Part shown: piece by piece, positions 1-6,906 of the stretch | How the letters are laid out: each line of letters opens with the position of its first letter | Numbering within the stretch: the stretch's first letter is position 1 | Notes under the pieces: generated by a model | Seen by the model: the letters and a program-made list of their open reading frames with translations, nothing else | What the model was told of the DNA's origin: nothing | Database searches by the model: none | Assembly (NCBI GenBank): GCA_014729705.1 | Contig: WJJK01000389.1 | Span: forward strand, 1 to 9,936 | Length of the DNA: 9,936 nt | Direction: 5' to 3' | DNA from: Candidatus Altarchaeales archaeon | Lineage (GTDB): Archaea; Altiarchaeota; Altiarchaeia; IMC4; SCGC-AAA252-I15 | Program-made: the position numbers and the translations under genes

Positions 1-27
1 CATACAACCTACACCGAACCAACAAAC

Positions 28-54
28 TAATAAAAACCCTTTACCAAAGGGTTT
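28..54 (-). terminator. Hairpin with T-run after the small lipoprotein gene
   Basis: A perfect 9-bp inverted repeat (AAACCCTTT, loop of 3, AAAGGGTTT) occupies 34-54, directly after the stop codon at 55-57. Read on the minus strand the stem runs straight into TTTTTATTAG, so the 3' arm is followed by a short T-rich stretch. This has the shape of an intrinsic terminator, and T-rich tracts are known to end transcription in archaea. No gene is visible in the remaining bases up to position 1. Confidence 0.55.
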
Positions 55-402
55 CTACAAAGCTGATAATCTAATTAATCCCTTTTTGTTGATTTTCTCA
101 TAAAACCAGATTCCACCAAACATGGGCGAATCTCGAGTTTCCCTAATTTGAAACTCCTCTTGTCTTAATTCCGAGATGACTTCATCACGTAATATAGAAT
201 TACGGGATGCATTATTTGTTGATCTAACCTGTACCCTAACATCAAGCCAATCCGAATCCCTTAAATTATAATCAAGATGCTCGCCAATTTTTTCCAAATT
301 AACATCTTTCCCCCCACTATCGCTTATATCCGCCGAAATACATCCAGAGAGTAAACAAAACAGGACCACAGCCAACAGAAACAATAAATTTTTCATTCCC
401 AT
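55..402 (-). CDS. Small lipoprotein with a truncated subtilase-propeptide-like (I9-like) domain
   Basis: The 115-residue product starts with a Lys and a long hydrophobic stretch ending in the lipobox LLSGC (Cys21), so it is probably exported and lipid-anchored. After a polar linker, residues 53-112 follow the pattern of a subtilisin propeptide: an alternating strand VRVQVR, a helix-like stretch, then GGIWFYEKINKKGLIRL. The latter lines up with SGLWFFGPMSSSGLEKL in the subtilase at 4589-6370 and TGKWFAGAITKNGLKKL in the lipoprotein at 6903-7805. The protein stops one strand short of those domains, so it is either a minimal version or a truncation. The second Met (394-396) is an equally good start. 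A weak TATA-like TTATTTTA lies at 439-446. Role inferred: membrane-tethered protease inhibitor or folding helper; no direct proof. Confidence 0.75.
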   Translation of the reverse strand: MGMKNLLFLLAVVLFCLLSGCISADISDSGGKDVNLEKIGEHLDYNLRDSDWLDVRVQVRSTNNASRNSILRDEVISELRQEEFQIRETRDSPMFGGIWFYEKINKKGLIRLSAL

Positions 403-449
403 AACCCATTAACAATATGCCAAGAAAAATCCTGATTCTAAAATAACAC

Positions 450-747
450 TTAAAGCCCTATCTCCCGCTGATACCTTTCCCACTCCAACCTTTCCTGTTT
501 CTCAATTTCCCTTAAATCTTCTTGCTCTTTCTGGGTTTGGTGCTTTCTTCTGATCCTACCGCTTGTGACTATTGAGTCCCATTCTTCCGCTACCTTCCTC
601 AAGAATGTTACCCAAGGGAGGCCTGATTCCTGACAAGGCTAGGACCAACGTCAAGACTTTGAATACCTGTTTCTGATTATGCTACACAATGTAGTAAAGC
701 CCTACTGAAACAAGGAAGAATACTACAGACTGTAACAAAATAAGAAG
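450..747 (-). pseudogene. Decayed membrane protein with charged coiled-coil tail (copy 1)
   Basis: The lower part (450-638) is open and encodes a tail beginning near GLPWVTFLRKVAEEW and continuing through GRIRRKH into a strongly charged, coiled-coil-like stretch ending LEWERYQREIGL. It has no plausible start, and a TAG lies at 639-641. In another frame, 684-747 encodes a hydrophobic stretch (LLQSVVFFLVSVGLYYIV) ended by a TAG at 682-684, followed by a second hydrophobic stretch (KVLTLVLALSGI) that would join the tail after one frame change near 615-640. The likely ancestor is a membrane protein of two helices plus a cytoplasmic charged tail, now broken by a stop and a frameshift. The tail is clearly homologous to 9741-9936. 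Family not recognised. This accounts for most of the gap between the genes at 55-402 and 757-1533. Confidence 0.55.
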
Positions 748-756
748 TCATGGGGA

Positions 757-1533
757 TTATGGTAGGTATTTTTTCTTTGTGATGTAGGCTGCCCCAATTA
801 CTAAGCCCAGTGTTAAAATTGCTCCGAGTTGAGTTGTGTGTGATTCCAGCCCTATCGCGAGTCCAGTGGGCGTGTCTCCGCCGGATAATTCTTGTATTGT
901 TGTCGTGGGCCGTGGTTGGGGTGGGATTGTTGTAGGCGGCTCTGTGGACGTCGTGGTAGCCTTAACGGTCGTTGTAGTGAGTTTAGTGGTTGTCGTCTCC
1001 TTAATCGTTGTTGAAGTGGGGACCGTGCTTGTCGTCTCGATTGTAGCCTTGGGTTTGGCATAATTCACATTATAACTTGAGCCTCTAATGCTACCTCCCC
1101 CAGATGATGAAGCCAGGGTCGTGGAAGTCGTCGAGGTTGATGTAGTCGAAGTCGTTGAAGTGGTTGTAGTCGTGGGTGGTTCTTCGTTACTTACTTTACT
1201 TGAGGCGGCTTGGGTGATAATGATTAATCTCCGTGTGGTGTTGTTTCCATCGTCAATTGTTACTATTCCCTGGTTTCCGGGGATGACGTTTATCTCGGGT
1301 TGTAGGGTTAGCGCGTATTCACCTGTTTTAGGGTTGTACTCGCATCCGGGGCATCCGGGGTAGGCTATTGTTTGGCTGTTTATTTCCAGGGTTATTGTTA
1401 TTGTTGTTGGGTGGCTTCCGTCTGGGTATTCAATGGTTCCATGTATCAGGTGCGGCATTCCAGGTGCTGCGGGAGTATTAAATGCTAGGAGGATGAGGAG
1501 TATTCCCGAGAACAGGATGGTTTTCTTATTCAT
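757..1533 (-). CDS. Thr/Ser-stalked surface protein with C-terminal membrane anchor
   Basis: A signal peptide (MNKKTILFSGILLILLAF, cleavage near PAA) is followed by a small beta domain of about 75 residues opening HGTIEYPDGS, like the carboxypeptidase-regulatory/transthyretin-type beta domains and like the N-terminus of the preceding S-layer-like gene. Residues ~120-215 are a low-complexity Thr/Ser/Pro stalk, a likely O-glycosylation region, broken by a Gly/Ser patch. The C-terminus is a short PTGLAIG segment, a hydrophobic helix (~236-252) and KKKYLP, so the protein hangs on the membrane with its stalk outside. The start at 1531-1533 is preferred over 1549-1551 because GAGGT lies 5 nt before it, and it overlaps the preceding stop (ATGAATAA, 8 nt), which suggests coupled translation. 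A role as partner or anchor of the S-layer protein is inferred. Confidence 0.85.
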   Translation of the reverse strand: MNKKTILFSGILLILLAFNTPAAPGMPHLIHGTIEYPDGSHPTTITITLEINSQTIAYPGCPGCEYNPKTGEYALTLQPEINVIPGNQGIVTIDDGNNTTRRLIIITQAASSKVSNEEPPTTTTTSTTSTTSTSTTSTTLASSSGGGSIRGSSYNVNYAKPKATIETTSTVPTSTTIKETTTTKLTTTTVKATTTSTEPPTTIPPQPRPTTTIQELSGGDTPTGLAIGLESHTTQLGAILTLGLVIGAAYITKKKYLP

Positions 1534-4435
1534 TCTCAACCTCTTTTTCATACAGGAATCCCCCGCTTAGGTAGGTTGTAGGATATACTTGTTCCGTGGG
1601 CTGGCACAGGTTTAGGGAGGTTATCTGGCTGTTTTCCCACTGGATTGTGCCCCGGCTTCCGCCTTCAGGGAGCCAAAGAATCCCGTCTTCAGGATTATTA
1701 ATAGTCCAGAGGGGTGTGAAGCCGTCTTTTAGGTCTGCGTCTTTTACTGCGTAAATCCCCATGCTCATTTGTTCTCCGTTGCTAGCGTTCCAGTGGCGGT
1801 CGTACATGTCCACGATCAGTGATTCTTCGGCATGGTTTTTGAATTCAATCAGGACATCGTCATAGTCTCCGTCGAAGTTCAGGTCAACGCCCTGTGTCGT
1901 TGAGGCAAGAAGGAGGTCAGGGTAGTATGATCTAGAGGCCTCATCCAGCATTTTTATTGTGAGGCTCACGTTTCCGTTGTCGTAGACGTTATAGGGATGT
2001 TCATGCATTGAGGGAAGGATGTCTATTGCTTCATTGTTTACTTCTGAAGGTATGGGAGAGTCCAAGAAATACATGTAGTCTCCTATAACCCAGGTATAGC
2101 CACCCGCGAAAGTGGTTGTAGCGGCATAGACTTGTGATTTCGCTGGATCAGCATCCAGATAGTCTGATACTTGGATGTAATCCATTGACTCATCGGCTTG
2201 CGTGCGGGGGTAAATGTATATCCGGTCCACCCCGCTTGTTACAGCGGATAAAGTTATTTGATGTGTTGTGGGGTAGGGCAAATCGATGAATTCAACTTGC
2301 ACGTCATCTTCAGCTACATTTTGGTCTGAAATACCGTGGAATTCGTATATTTTTCCATTTGCGATGAATATTTCCCCGCCCTCAAACGGCCCCTGGTCAA
2401 CGTATGCCAGATTCACGTAGGAGTCGCTATTCGGATACAGTTCGCCAGTGCTAAATGGGAGCCTTAAGCGGTTATTCTCGTCCACAGTTACGCCCCCGAA
2501 TCCCATGATGCACTTGCTTTCAGTGTATCGGTCATTCAATAAGCCTGCAAACGTGAACCGGTGGTTGAGGGGGAATTCTATCGACTCTCCAACGCTTAGG
2601 TAGTCTGTTCCCCCGCGTTTAGTGATTGTTATGTTCTTCAACACCTGCCCATACGCCCCCTTGTACTCTTCTATGCCCACTTCGTCTAGTACGCCAGGTG
2701 AGGAGGGGTATAGCCCGTCTGACAACTCCACCCGCCACCCGTCTTTAACCTCTCCGTTGATAACCACCTCTTTCCCATCCTGCAATACGGCCTCGTTTGT
2801 TGTGTCGTATATCCTCAATTGTGCCGTTATTTCCCCTCCGCTATCCTCTGCAATAATCCCCAGTATTTCTATGTCGTCAACAATAGCGTTGGAATTCCTG
2901 GACACTTGAGCCGGGACTATGCTTCCATCGGGCTTCTCGACGTCAAGGACGAGTCCTGCCACATTAAGGTCCGCGGAGTAAACGATGTGGTCGACTCTGA
3001 ATCTATAGCCCATGTATTGCTGGCTAAAACCAGTGCTTGATGCCTCCAGATATTTGCCTTTAACCAACCGTATTCCCAGGCCATTTTTAAAGATGTCCTT
3101 GACGTAGTACTCTTCGCCGAAGAATATCATCTTTCCCCTCCACTTTAAGTCTATCTCAGTGGATTTACTGTCGTCGGAGTAGATGGCATCAATCGGAAGC
3201 TCGTCGGCGTCCAAGACGTAGCTGAGGCTGCTGCTAGGAGTCTTCAGAATCAGTTCCTCTGAATCGGTTTTGCCTAGTCCCTCCTCAAACCACTTGAGAT
3301 TATCATACGAAATCCCTATATGCTCCTCCTGGGTATGGCTGGGATACTCATATATGTGTTGAGGGGTATAGTTTGTCCCCAAAAAACTTATGATATTCAG
3401 ATAAGTCCCCTTCTGCCCAAAATAATACTTCGTATAGTTCAGGAAGTCCAGCCCATCTGATTTTTTATAGAACCTGTTGCTTAATTCGCCGTTGTCCTGC
3501 TCGTATAGCACGTAGGTGCTGAGGGGCAATGAAACCCCTACGGGTGCATACAGGAAGTAGCCTTTGTCGGTTTGAAGGTTGAAGCGGTCCCGGCTCGTAT
3601 CATCCTCATATTGGACGTAATACGCATCCCCCTCTTCACGCCTAAGATCGGCTATGTAGAGGGGCCCGACGGTTTTATCCAGAAAATATGATGACGTGAG
3701 GGGGTAGGGATTGATGTAATCAATTAAATTCCATCCCGCATTAAGCTGGACCTGCTCGTCTAATGCGCGTGTGCCGAACAGGTAGAGTTCACCGGGCTCA
3801 TTGCAGTGAACCAGGTAGCCTTTTCCTGTTTCAAGCGGGAAATCCATGACGCTCAAGCCTGCCGAGTAAACCTGGAAATATTCCTGGGAACCGTTATTCA
3901 CATATCCTGCTATTGAATCGCATCCGCATTGCCTCAGTATCTCCGAGGCATTGTGTTCCTCGGATAATGAGTATCCGATTAAATTCCAGCCTTCCTCAAG
4001 ATTGTGGTGGCTGACGAGTGGTTCCAACTGGATTAACCCCAAGTCCGTCTCGGTCGAACTGTTGTCCAATTCAAAGACGATAATCTTGCCCTCATATTGG
4101 GAGTAGTTGCTTCCCTTGACGTAAAGAAACATGGTATCGCCGTCCTCGAAACAGGAATCAAGGGGAGCCACGCTTGTATGAAACCAAAAATATCCTGAAA
4201 AATACCTATAATGACCTCCCGCACTGCCGTCCGCGTAAAGCGTAAAATTCTTGTCTTTGTTGTACAGGATTACACTGGCTTCTCCAGGAATTTTCCCGTC
4301 CATGGATTCAATAGTACCCACTACGTCATGCCGCGGGCAATGAGGGTCTGCTAGGACATAACCGCTCAAAATGAGAAGCAGTATCAATAACACCGACCGT
4401 TTCACAGCCCCCCACCAAGACCACCTTTTAAACAT
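1526..4435 (-). CDS. S-layer-like secreted protein
   Basis: The 969-residue product has a signal peptide (KRSVLLILLLILSGYVLA, cut before DPHC). Regions in order: a small beta domain (~35-137, VVGTIESMDG) resembling that of the next gene; two tandem repeats of the GWNLI...GKGY type (~148-220 and ~232-305); and a long beta-rich region (~310-950) with features seen in archaeal S-layer proteins, such as KMIFFGEEYYVKDI, LVLDVEKPDGSIVPAQV and a C-terminal QPTEQVYPTTYLSG. Residues 851-860 (DLNFDGDYDD) form a DxNxDGDxxD calcium-binding loop. There is no C-terminal membrane helix, so lattice contacts or the stalked neighbour may hold it. Two starts are possible: ATG at 4433-4435, which overlaps an upstream stop and sits at leaderless distance from a TATA-like box, or GTG at 4403-4405, preceded by GGTGG and giving a more classic signal peptide. 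The S-layer call is from motif pattern, not search. Confidence 0.85.
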   Translation of the reverse strand: MFKRWSWWGAVKRSVLLILLLILSGYVLADPHCPRHDVVGTIESMDGKIPGEASVILYNKDKNFTLYADGSAGGHYRYFSGYFWFHTSVAPLDSCFEDGDTMFLYVKGSNYSQYEGKIIVFELDNSSTETDLGLIQLEPLVSHHNLEEGWNLIGYSLSEEHNASEILRQCGCDSIAGYVNNGSQEYFQVYSAGLSVMDFPLETGKGYLVHCNEPGELYLFGTRALDEQVQLNAGWNLIDYINPYPLTSSYFLDKTVGPLYIADLRREEGDAYYVQYEDDTSRDRFNLQTDKGYFLYAPVGVSLPLSTYVLYEQDNGELSNRFYKKSDGLDFLNYTKYYFGQKGTYLNIISFLGTNYTPQHIYEYPSHTQEEHIGISYDNLKWFEEGLGKTDSEELILKTPSSSLSYVLDADELPIDAIYSDDSKSTEIDLKWRGKMIFFGEEYYVKDIFKNGLGIRLVKGKYLEASSTGFSQQYMGYRFRVDHIVYSADLNVAGLVLDVEKPDGSIVPAQVSRNSNAIVDDIEILGIIAEDSGGEITAQLRIYDTTNEAVLQDGKEVVINGEVKDGWRVELSDGLYPSSPGVLDEVGIEEYKGAYGQVLKNITITKRGGTDYLSVGESIEFPLNHRFTFAGLLNDRYTESKCIMGFGGVTVDENNRLRLPFSTGELYPNSDSYVNLAYVDQGPFEGGEIFIANGKIYEFHGISDQNVAEDDVQVEFIDLPYPTTHQITLSAVTSGVDRIYIYPRTQADESMDYIQVSDYLDADPAKSQVYAATTTFAGGYTWVIGDYMYFLDSPIPSEVNNEAIDILPSMHEHPYNVYDNGNVSLTIKMLDEASRSYYPDLLLASTTQGVDLNFDGDYDDVLIEFKNHAEESLIVDMYDRHWNASNGEQMSMGIYAVKDADLKDGFTPLWTINNPEDGILWLPEGGSRGTIQWENSQITSLNLCQPTEQVYPTTYLSGGFLYEKEVENE

Positions 4436-4520
4436 TGTTCATATAGGGATTTTTCGACTTAAAAACAAGATAAAACACCAAAAACAGCAAGATAATCCCG
4501 TATATCCACGCTCTTCCACC
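4428..4520 (-). pseudogene. Out-of-frame C-terminal transmembrane anchor remnant
   Basis: This 30-codon open stretch, in a different frame from the subtilase, encodes GGRAWIYG, then a hydrophobic helix (IILLFLVFYLVF), then KSKNPYMNNV and a stop. That is the form of a C-terminal membrane anchor with a positive inner flank. Its TAA at 4428-4430 overlaps the S-layer ATG (ATGTTTAA), the same arrangement seen between the next two genes (ATGAATAA), which suggests it once ended a real gene. A TAA at 4521-4523 closes it upstream and it has no start. The subtilase stops at 4589 in another frame, so this may be its lost anchor, or that of the older gene the subtilase fused to. The alternative is chance hydrophobicity in T-rich DNA. 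Confidence 0.45.
4458..4465 (-). promoter_or_regulatory. TATA-like box for the S-layer gene (leaderless spacing)
   Basis: The minus strand reads TTTTTAAG here, 23-30 nt upstream of the ATG at 4433-4435, which is where an archaeal TATA box would place the start of a leaderless transcript. No clear BRE is seen, and the bases are also codons of the transmembrane remnant, so a chance match is possible. If real, it would give the S-layer gene and the stalk gene their own transcript apart from the protease operon. Confidence 0.35.
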
Positions 4521-4588
4521 TTAAAACAAGGGATACAAGACACAGCCAAATCCATATATCGCCCATTAACACTTGAATCCATTATAGT

Positions 4589-6370
4589 TCACGTTAACGT
4601 TAAAACTGCGTCATCCATCTTGAGTCCACCTTTATCCATATTTAGGCTCCCGGATACCGAGGTGGAAAGCTCACCCCAAAACAAGGTACTGTCTTCTATA
4701 TTCAGGTCTCCGGAAACAGTCGAACCATTAAACCACACAGCAGTATAACTATCCACATCCCAGTCACCCGAACCCCCATAACAATCACCAGTACAACCCT
4801 CACTAATCTTCCTAAGGGTCACTGGAACCGTTTTTACAGATTCATCCGGGTCATTGGAATAGATTTTTAAATCGCCTGTCTCTGTTCCAATAGCTATCTG
4901 CTCCTCATCAACTGTTACGAGGACTTCCTTCGTGGTACTCGGAACCAAAGTAAAACTTGTTGGCGTGATACCCACAATCCAAGCTTCCGATGAGTTAATG
5001 TTGGTTACCGTAAGATTTGCATCACCATCATTTTCTATCTCAAGAACCTGACTCCTTAAAGCCATTAAAGTAGCATTATACAAATCAATACGGGGAAATG
5101 TCAGACTAGTATTAACGTCGTACACCGGCTTACCAGTCTCGGTAAGGATATACTTCAACTGATCTGGAGTAAAATCAGGGTTAATCTGCCTCAAGATTGC
5201 TGCCCCAGCCGCAACTACAGGTGTTGCAAGTGAGGTTCCGTATTTTCCAGTTGTTAAGTCATGTGGATAAAATCCTGTTGTGGTGATTAAGGAGCCCGGA
5301 GCCAACAGGTCCAGATTTTCCCCTCTATTCGTAAAACATGTAATCATATCCGCAACAGTATCATTATCATAACAATTGGATGGAGGGTAGTCAACATCTC
5401 CAAATGCTGCAGAATACACTGCACCAACAGCAGTTACATTTTCTTCACATGAAGGATAGTTTACACCATCCGTAGCACCCAAATTGCCTGAAGCAACCGC
5501 AATAAAAATACCTTCCCCATAAGCCTGATTGATTTCAGTTCGTATTGCACTTGGACAATTACCACTCCCATAGCTGGAAAAATTACCTTGGCTTAAACTT
5601 ATTATGGTCGCATTATAATTAGTTCTGCACATGTCAATGGCTTGACCAATAACCCCTATTGTAGTATTTGAAGATTTATTCTTGACTTTTATCGCAATTA
5701 TCTCAGCATCAGGTGCAATGCCTTTATAATCATCATCACTGGATATTATCATTCCAGTAACCCAGGTACCATGACCATCATCATCCTCTGAATCATTATC
5801 ATCCATTACAAGATCATATCCATCAACGATGGGACAACCCGCCTCCCCCACCTGACTACAATTCCCTAGATATTTATGAGAATAATTCACCCCGGTATCA
5901 ATAACGCAGATTCGTTGGCCAAGGCCAGTATAGTTTAAATTCCATGCATATGAAGAATTAATTAAGGCCGCTGTATTGTCCAAGTGAGAATAAACTTCAA
6001 AATTGTAGTATATCCGGCGAACTCGGTTATCGTCTATTAATTTTTCAAGACCACTACTGCTCATCGGGCCAAAGAACCATAATCCCGAGGTCGAAGCCCA
6101 ATAAATCTTCATGTCCTCGGTAGATAAAATTGAGAGTACTTCCGTTTGCTGAATTCGGTTTATGCGTGCTTTTTCTTCCATAATTCTATGTTTTTCATTT
6201 TGAGAAAGCTGAGGGGAATAAGTCAGATTATCAGCTTGATAAAGTTCTACAATGACTTCTACCTCAGGTTGAGTCTTAAACTTATTTAAGACAGTGTTCT
6301 CTACGTTAGCTGATGAAACATTGATAACCAAGACCAAGATACAAAGAATTAATAGAAAAGAATTTCTCAT
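4589..6370 (-). CDS. Secreted subtilase (S8 family) with propeptide and partial ASH-like domain
   Basis: A serine endoprotease acting outside the cell. Signal peptide ~1-20; I9-type propeptide ~22-127 (VEVIVEL ... SGLWFFGPMSSSGLEKL), which in subtilisins helps folding and inhibits the enzyme until cleaved; catalytic domain ~140-437. The triad is intact: Asp158 in VIDTGV, His200 in DGHGT and Ser380 in GTSLATP (Leu where Met is usual), with oxyanion Asn296 in ASGN. Many Cys residues suggest disulfides. Residues 440-521 (QVLEIENDGDANLTV ... YSNDPDE ... VPVTL) match an ASH/choice-of-anchor-D domain lacking its first strand, fused directly to the last catalytic helix. Two short repeats (VSGDLNIEDS, VSGSLNMDKG) precede an abrupt stop with no anchor. 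The ATG overlaps the preceding TGA (ATGA), with GGGGTG 7 nt before it. Last gene of the four-gene operon. Confidence 0.93.
   Translation of the reverse strand: MRNSFLLILCILVLVINVSSANVENTVLNKFKTQPEVEVIVELYQADNLTYSPQLSQNEKHRIMEEKARINRIQQTEVLSILSTEDMKIYWASTSGLWFFGPMSSSGLEKLIDDNRVRRIYYNFEVYSHLDNTAALINSSYAWNLNYTGLGQRICVIDTGVNYSHKYLGNCSQVGEAGCPIVDGYDLVMDDNDSEDDDGHGTWVTGMIISSDDDYKGIAPDAEIIAIKVKNKSSNTTIGVIGQAIDMCRTNYNATIISLSQGNFSSYGSGNCPSAIRTEINQAYGEGIFIAVASGNLGATDGVNYPSCEENVTAVGAVYSAAFGDVDYPPSNCYDNDTVADMITCFTNRGENLDLLAPGSLITTTGFYPHDLTTGKYGTSLATPVVAAGAAILRQINPDFTPDQLKYILTETGKPVYDVNTSLTFPRIDLYNATLMALRSQVLEIENDGDANLTVTNINSSEAWIVGITPTSFTLVPSTTKEVLVTVDEEQIAIGTETGDLKIYSNDPDESVKTVPVTLRKISEGCTGDCYGGSGDWDVDSYTAVWFNGSTVSGDLNIEDSTLFWGELSTSVSGSLNMDKGGLKMDDAVLTLT
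4808..5053 (-). other. Remainder of a split ASH-type domain
   Basis: Residues 440-521 of the subtilase begin at QVLEIENDGDANLTV and run through YSNDPDE to VPVTL, matching an ASH/choice-of-anchor-D domain from its second strand to its end. The opening strand is absent: the preceding residues (DLYNATLMAL) are the closing helix of the protease. The missing part is what terminates the protein at 7802. Confidence 0.7.
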
Positions 6371-6906
6371 CTAGAAACACCCCTCGGTGTATCTAAGATT
6401 TCCTTTTCAATGACTCTTCCAAGGAAGGGTTTGAATATGAGTGTAGTATTTACTTGAATCCGAGGGATTTTCCAGCAGAGGGTGACATAATCATTATTCG
6501 TTAAAAGGTCAGGCTTGGAATTATTAGTTTTTTGGTGATATTGCACGTAAAATAATTTTGTGTCATTAATAAGCTCTGGAGTGCAGTTTTTTTCGCCACC
6601 ATACGTGAGACTATAATCAAGTAAATTCTGATTTTTAATATCAATCTCTGAGCGATTAAGTCTAATCGGCGTTATACCCTCATGAACAAAGACTTTCCCT
6701 TTAGCTGTAAAATAGAGGCTTCCATCACCCGCCACTGAATAATTAAACGAATCTAGATCGAGTCTATTTTCATGAGTTTCCGCAAAACCAATTATATCCC
6801 CGATATTTTCAGCTTCCAATGTTGTTGTGGTTATACTGCCGGGTTGATTTTCTATACAACCAAGTAATAGCAGCAATCCCCCAAGGAAAATCATCAGACG
6901 TCTCAA
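6367..6906 (-). CDS. Lipoprotein with archaellin/pilin-like beta domain
   Basis: The 179-residue product has a signal peptide with lipobox LLLGC (Cys17) and a short Thr-containing linker (SITTTTL). Residues ~60-172 form a beta-rich domain related to the C-terminus of the preceding gene: GGEKNC (Cys108), then DYVTLCWKI (Cys144), then a strand and a FLGRV turn. The same Cys pair is found there with nearly the same spacing (C231, C266). The pattern of a PIRLN-type strand, a paired strand, LCW and a final P-x-x-G strand resembles the outer domain of archaellins and archaeal pilins, without their N-terminal helix; that is inference. The start is TTG at 6904-6906, overlapping the previous stop (TTGA). 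The leader GGGGGTGGAGAGTC just before it supports TTG over the ATG four codons later. Function unknown; probably a partner of the downstream protease. Confidence 0.8.
   Translation of the reverse strand: MRRLMIFLGGLLLLLGCIENQPGSITTTTLEAENIGDIIGFAETHENRLDLDSFNYSVAGDGSLYFTAKGKVFVHEGITPIRLNRSEIDIKNQNLLDYSLTYGGEKNCTPELINDTKLFYVQYHQKTNNSKPDLLTNNDYVTLCWKIPRIQVNTTLIFKPFLGRVIEKEILDTPRGVSR

Noticed and set aside
681..696. Small inverted repeat CTACA-CAA-TGTAG as a terminator for the stalk gene
   Set aside because: Only a 5-bp stem with no T-run, and it lies within the decayed coding segment.
675..751. Short ATG frame MTSYFVTVCSILPCFSRALLHCVA
   Set aside because: Only 24 codons, no ribosome-binding site, and it overlaps the decayed membrane-protein frame, which makes more sense.
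836..1063. Val-rich plus-strand open frame opposite the stalk gene
   Set aside because: It is the mirror of Thr/Ser codons in the minus-strand stalk; no start signal and no sensible protein.
926..1180. Apparent DNA repeat of GTGGT/GTCGT units
   Set aside because: Explained by low-complexity Thr/Ser codons of a stalk; no regular unit length, so not a CRISPR or satellite array.
4455..4591. Readthrough of the subtilase TGA, since the same frame stays open for about 45 codons
   Set aside because: The continuation has no convincing repeat or anchor pattern; the overlapping shifted frame has the better membrane helix and a stop positioned at the next gene's start.
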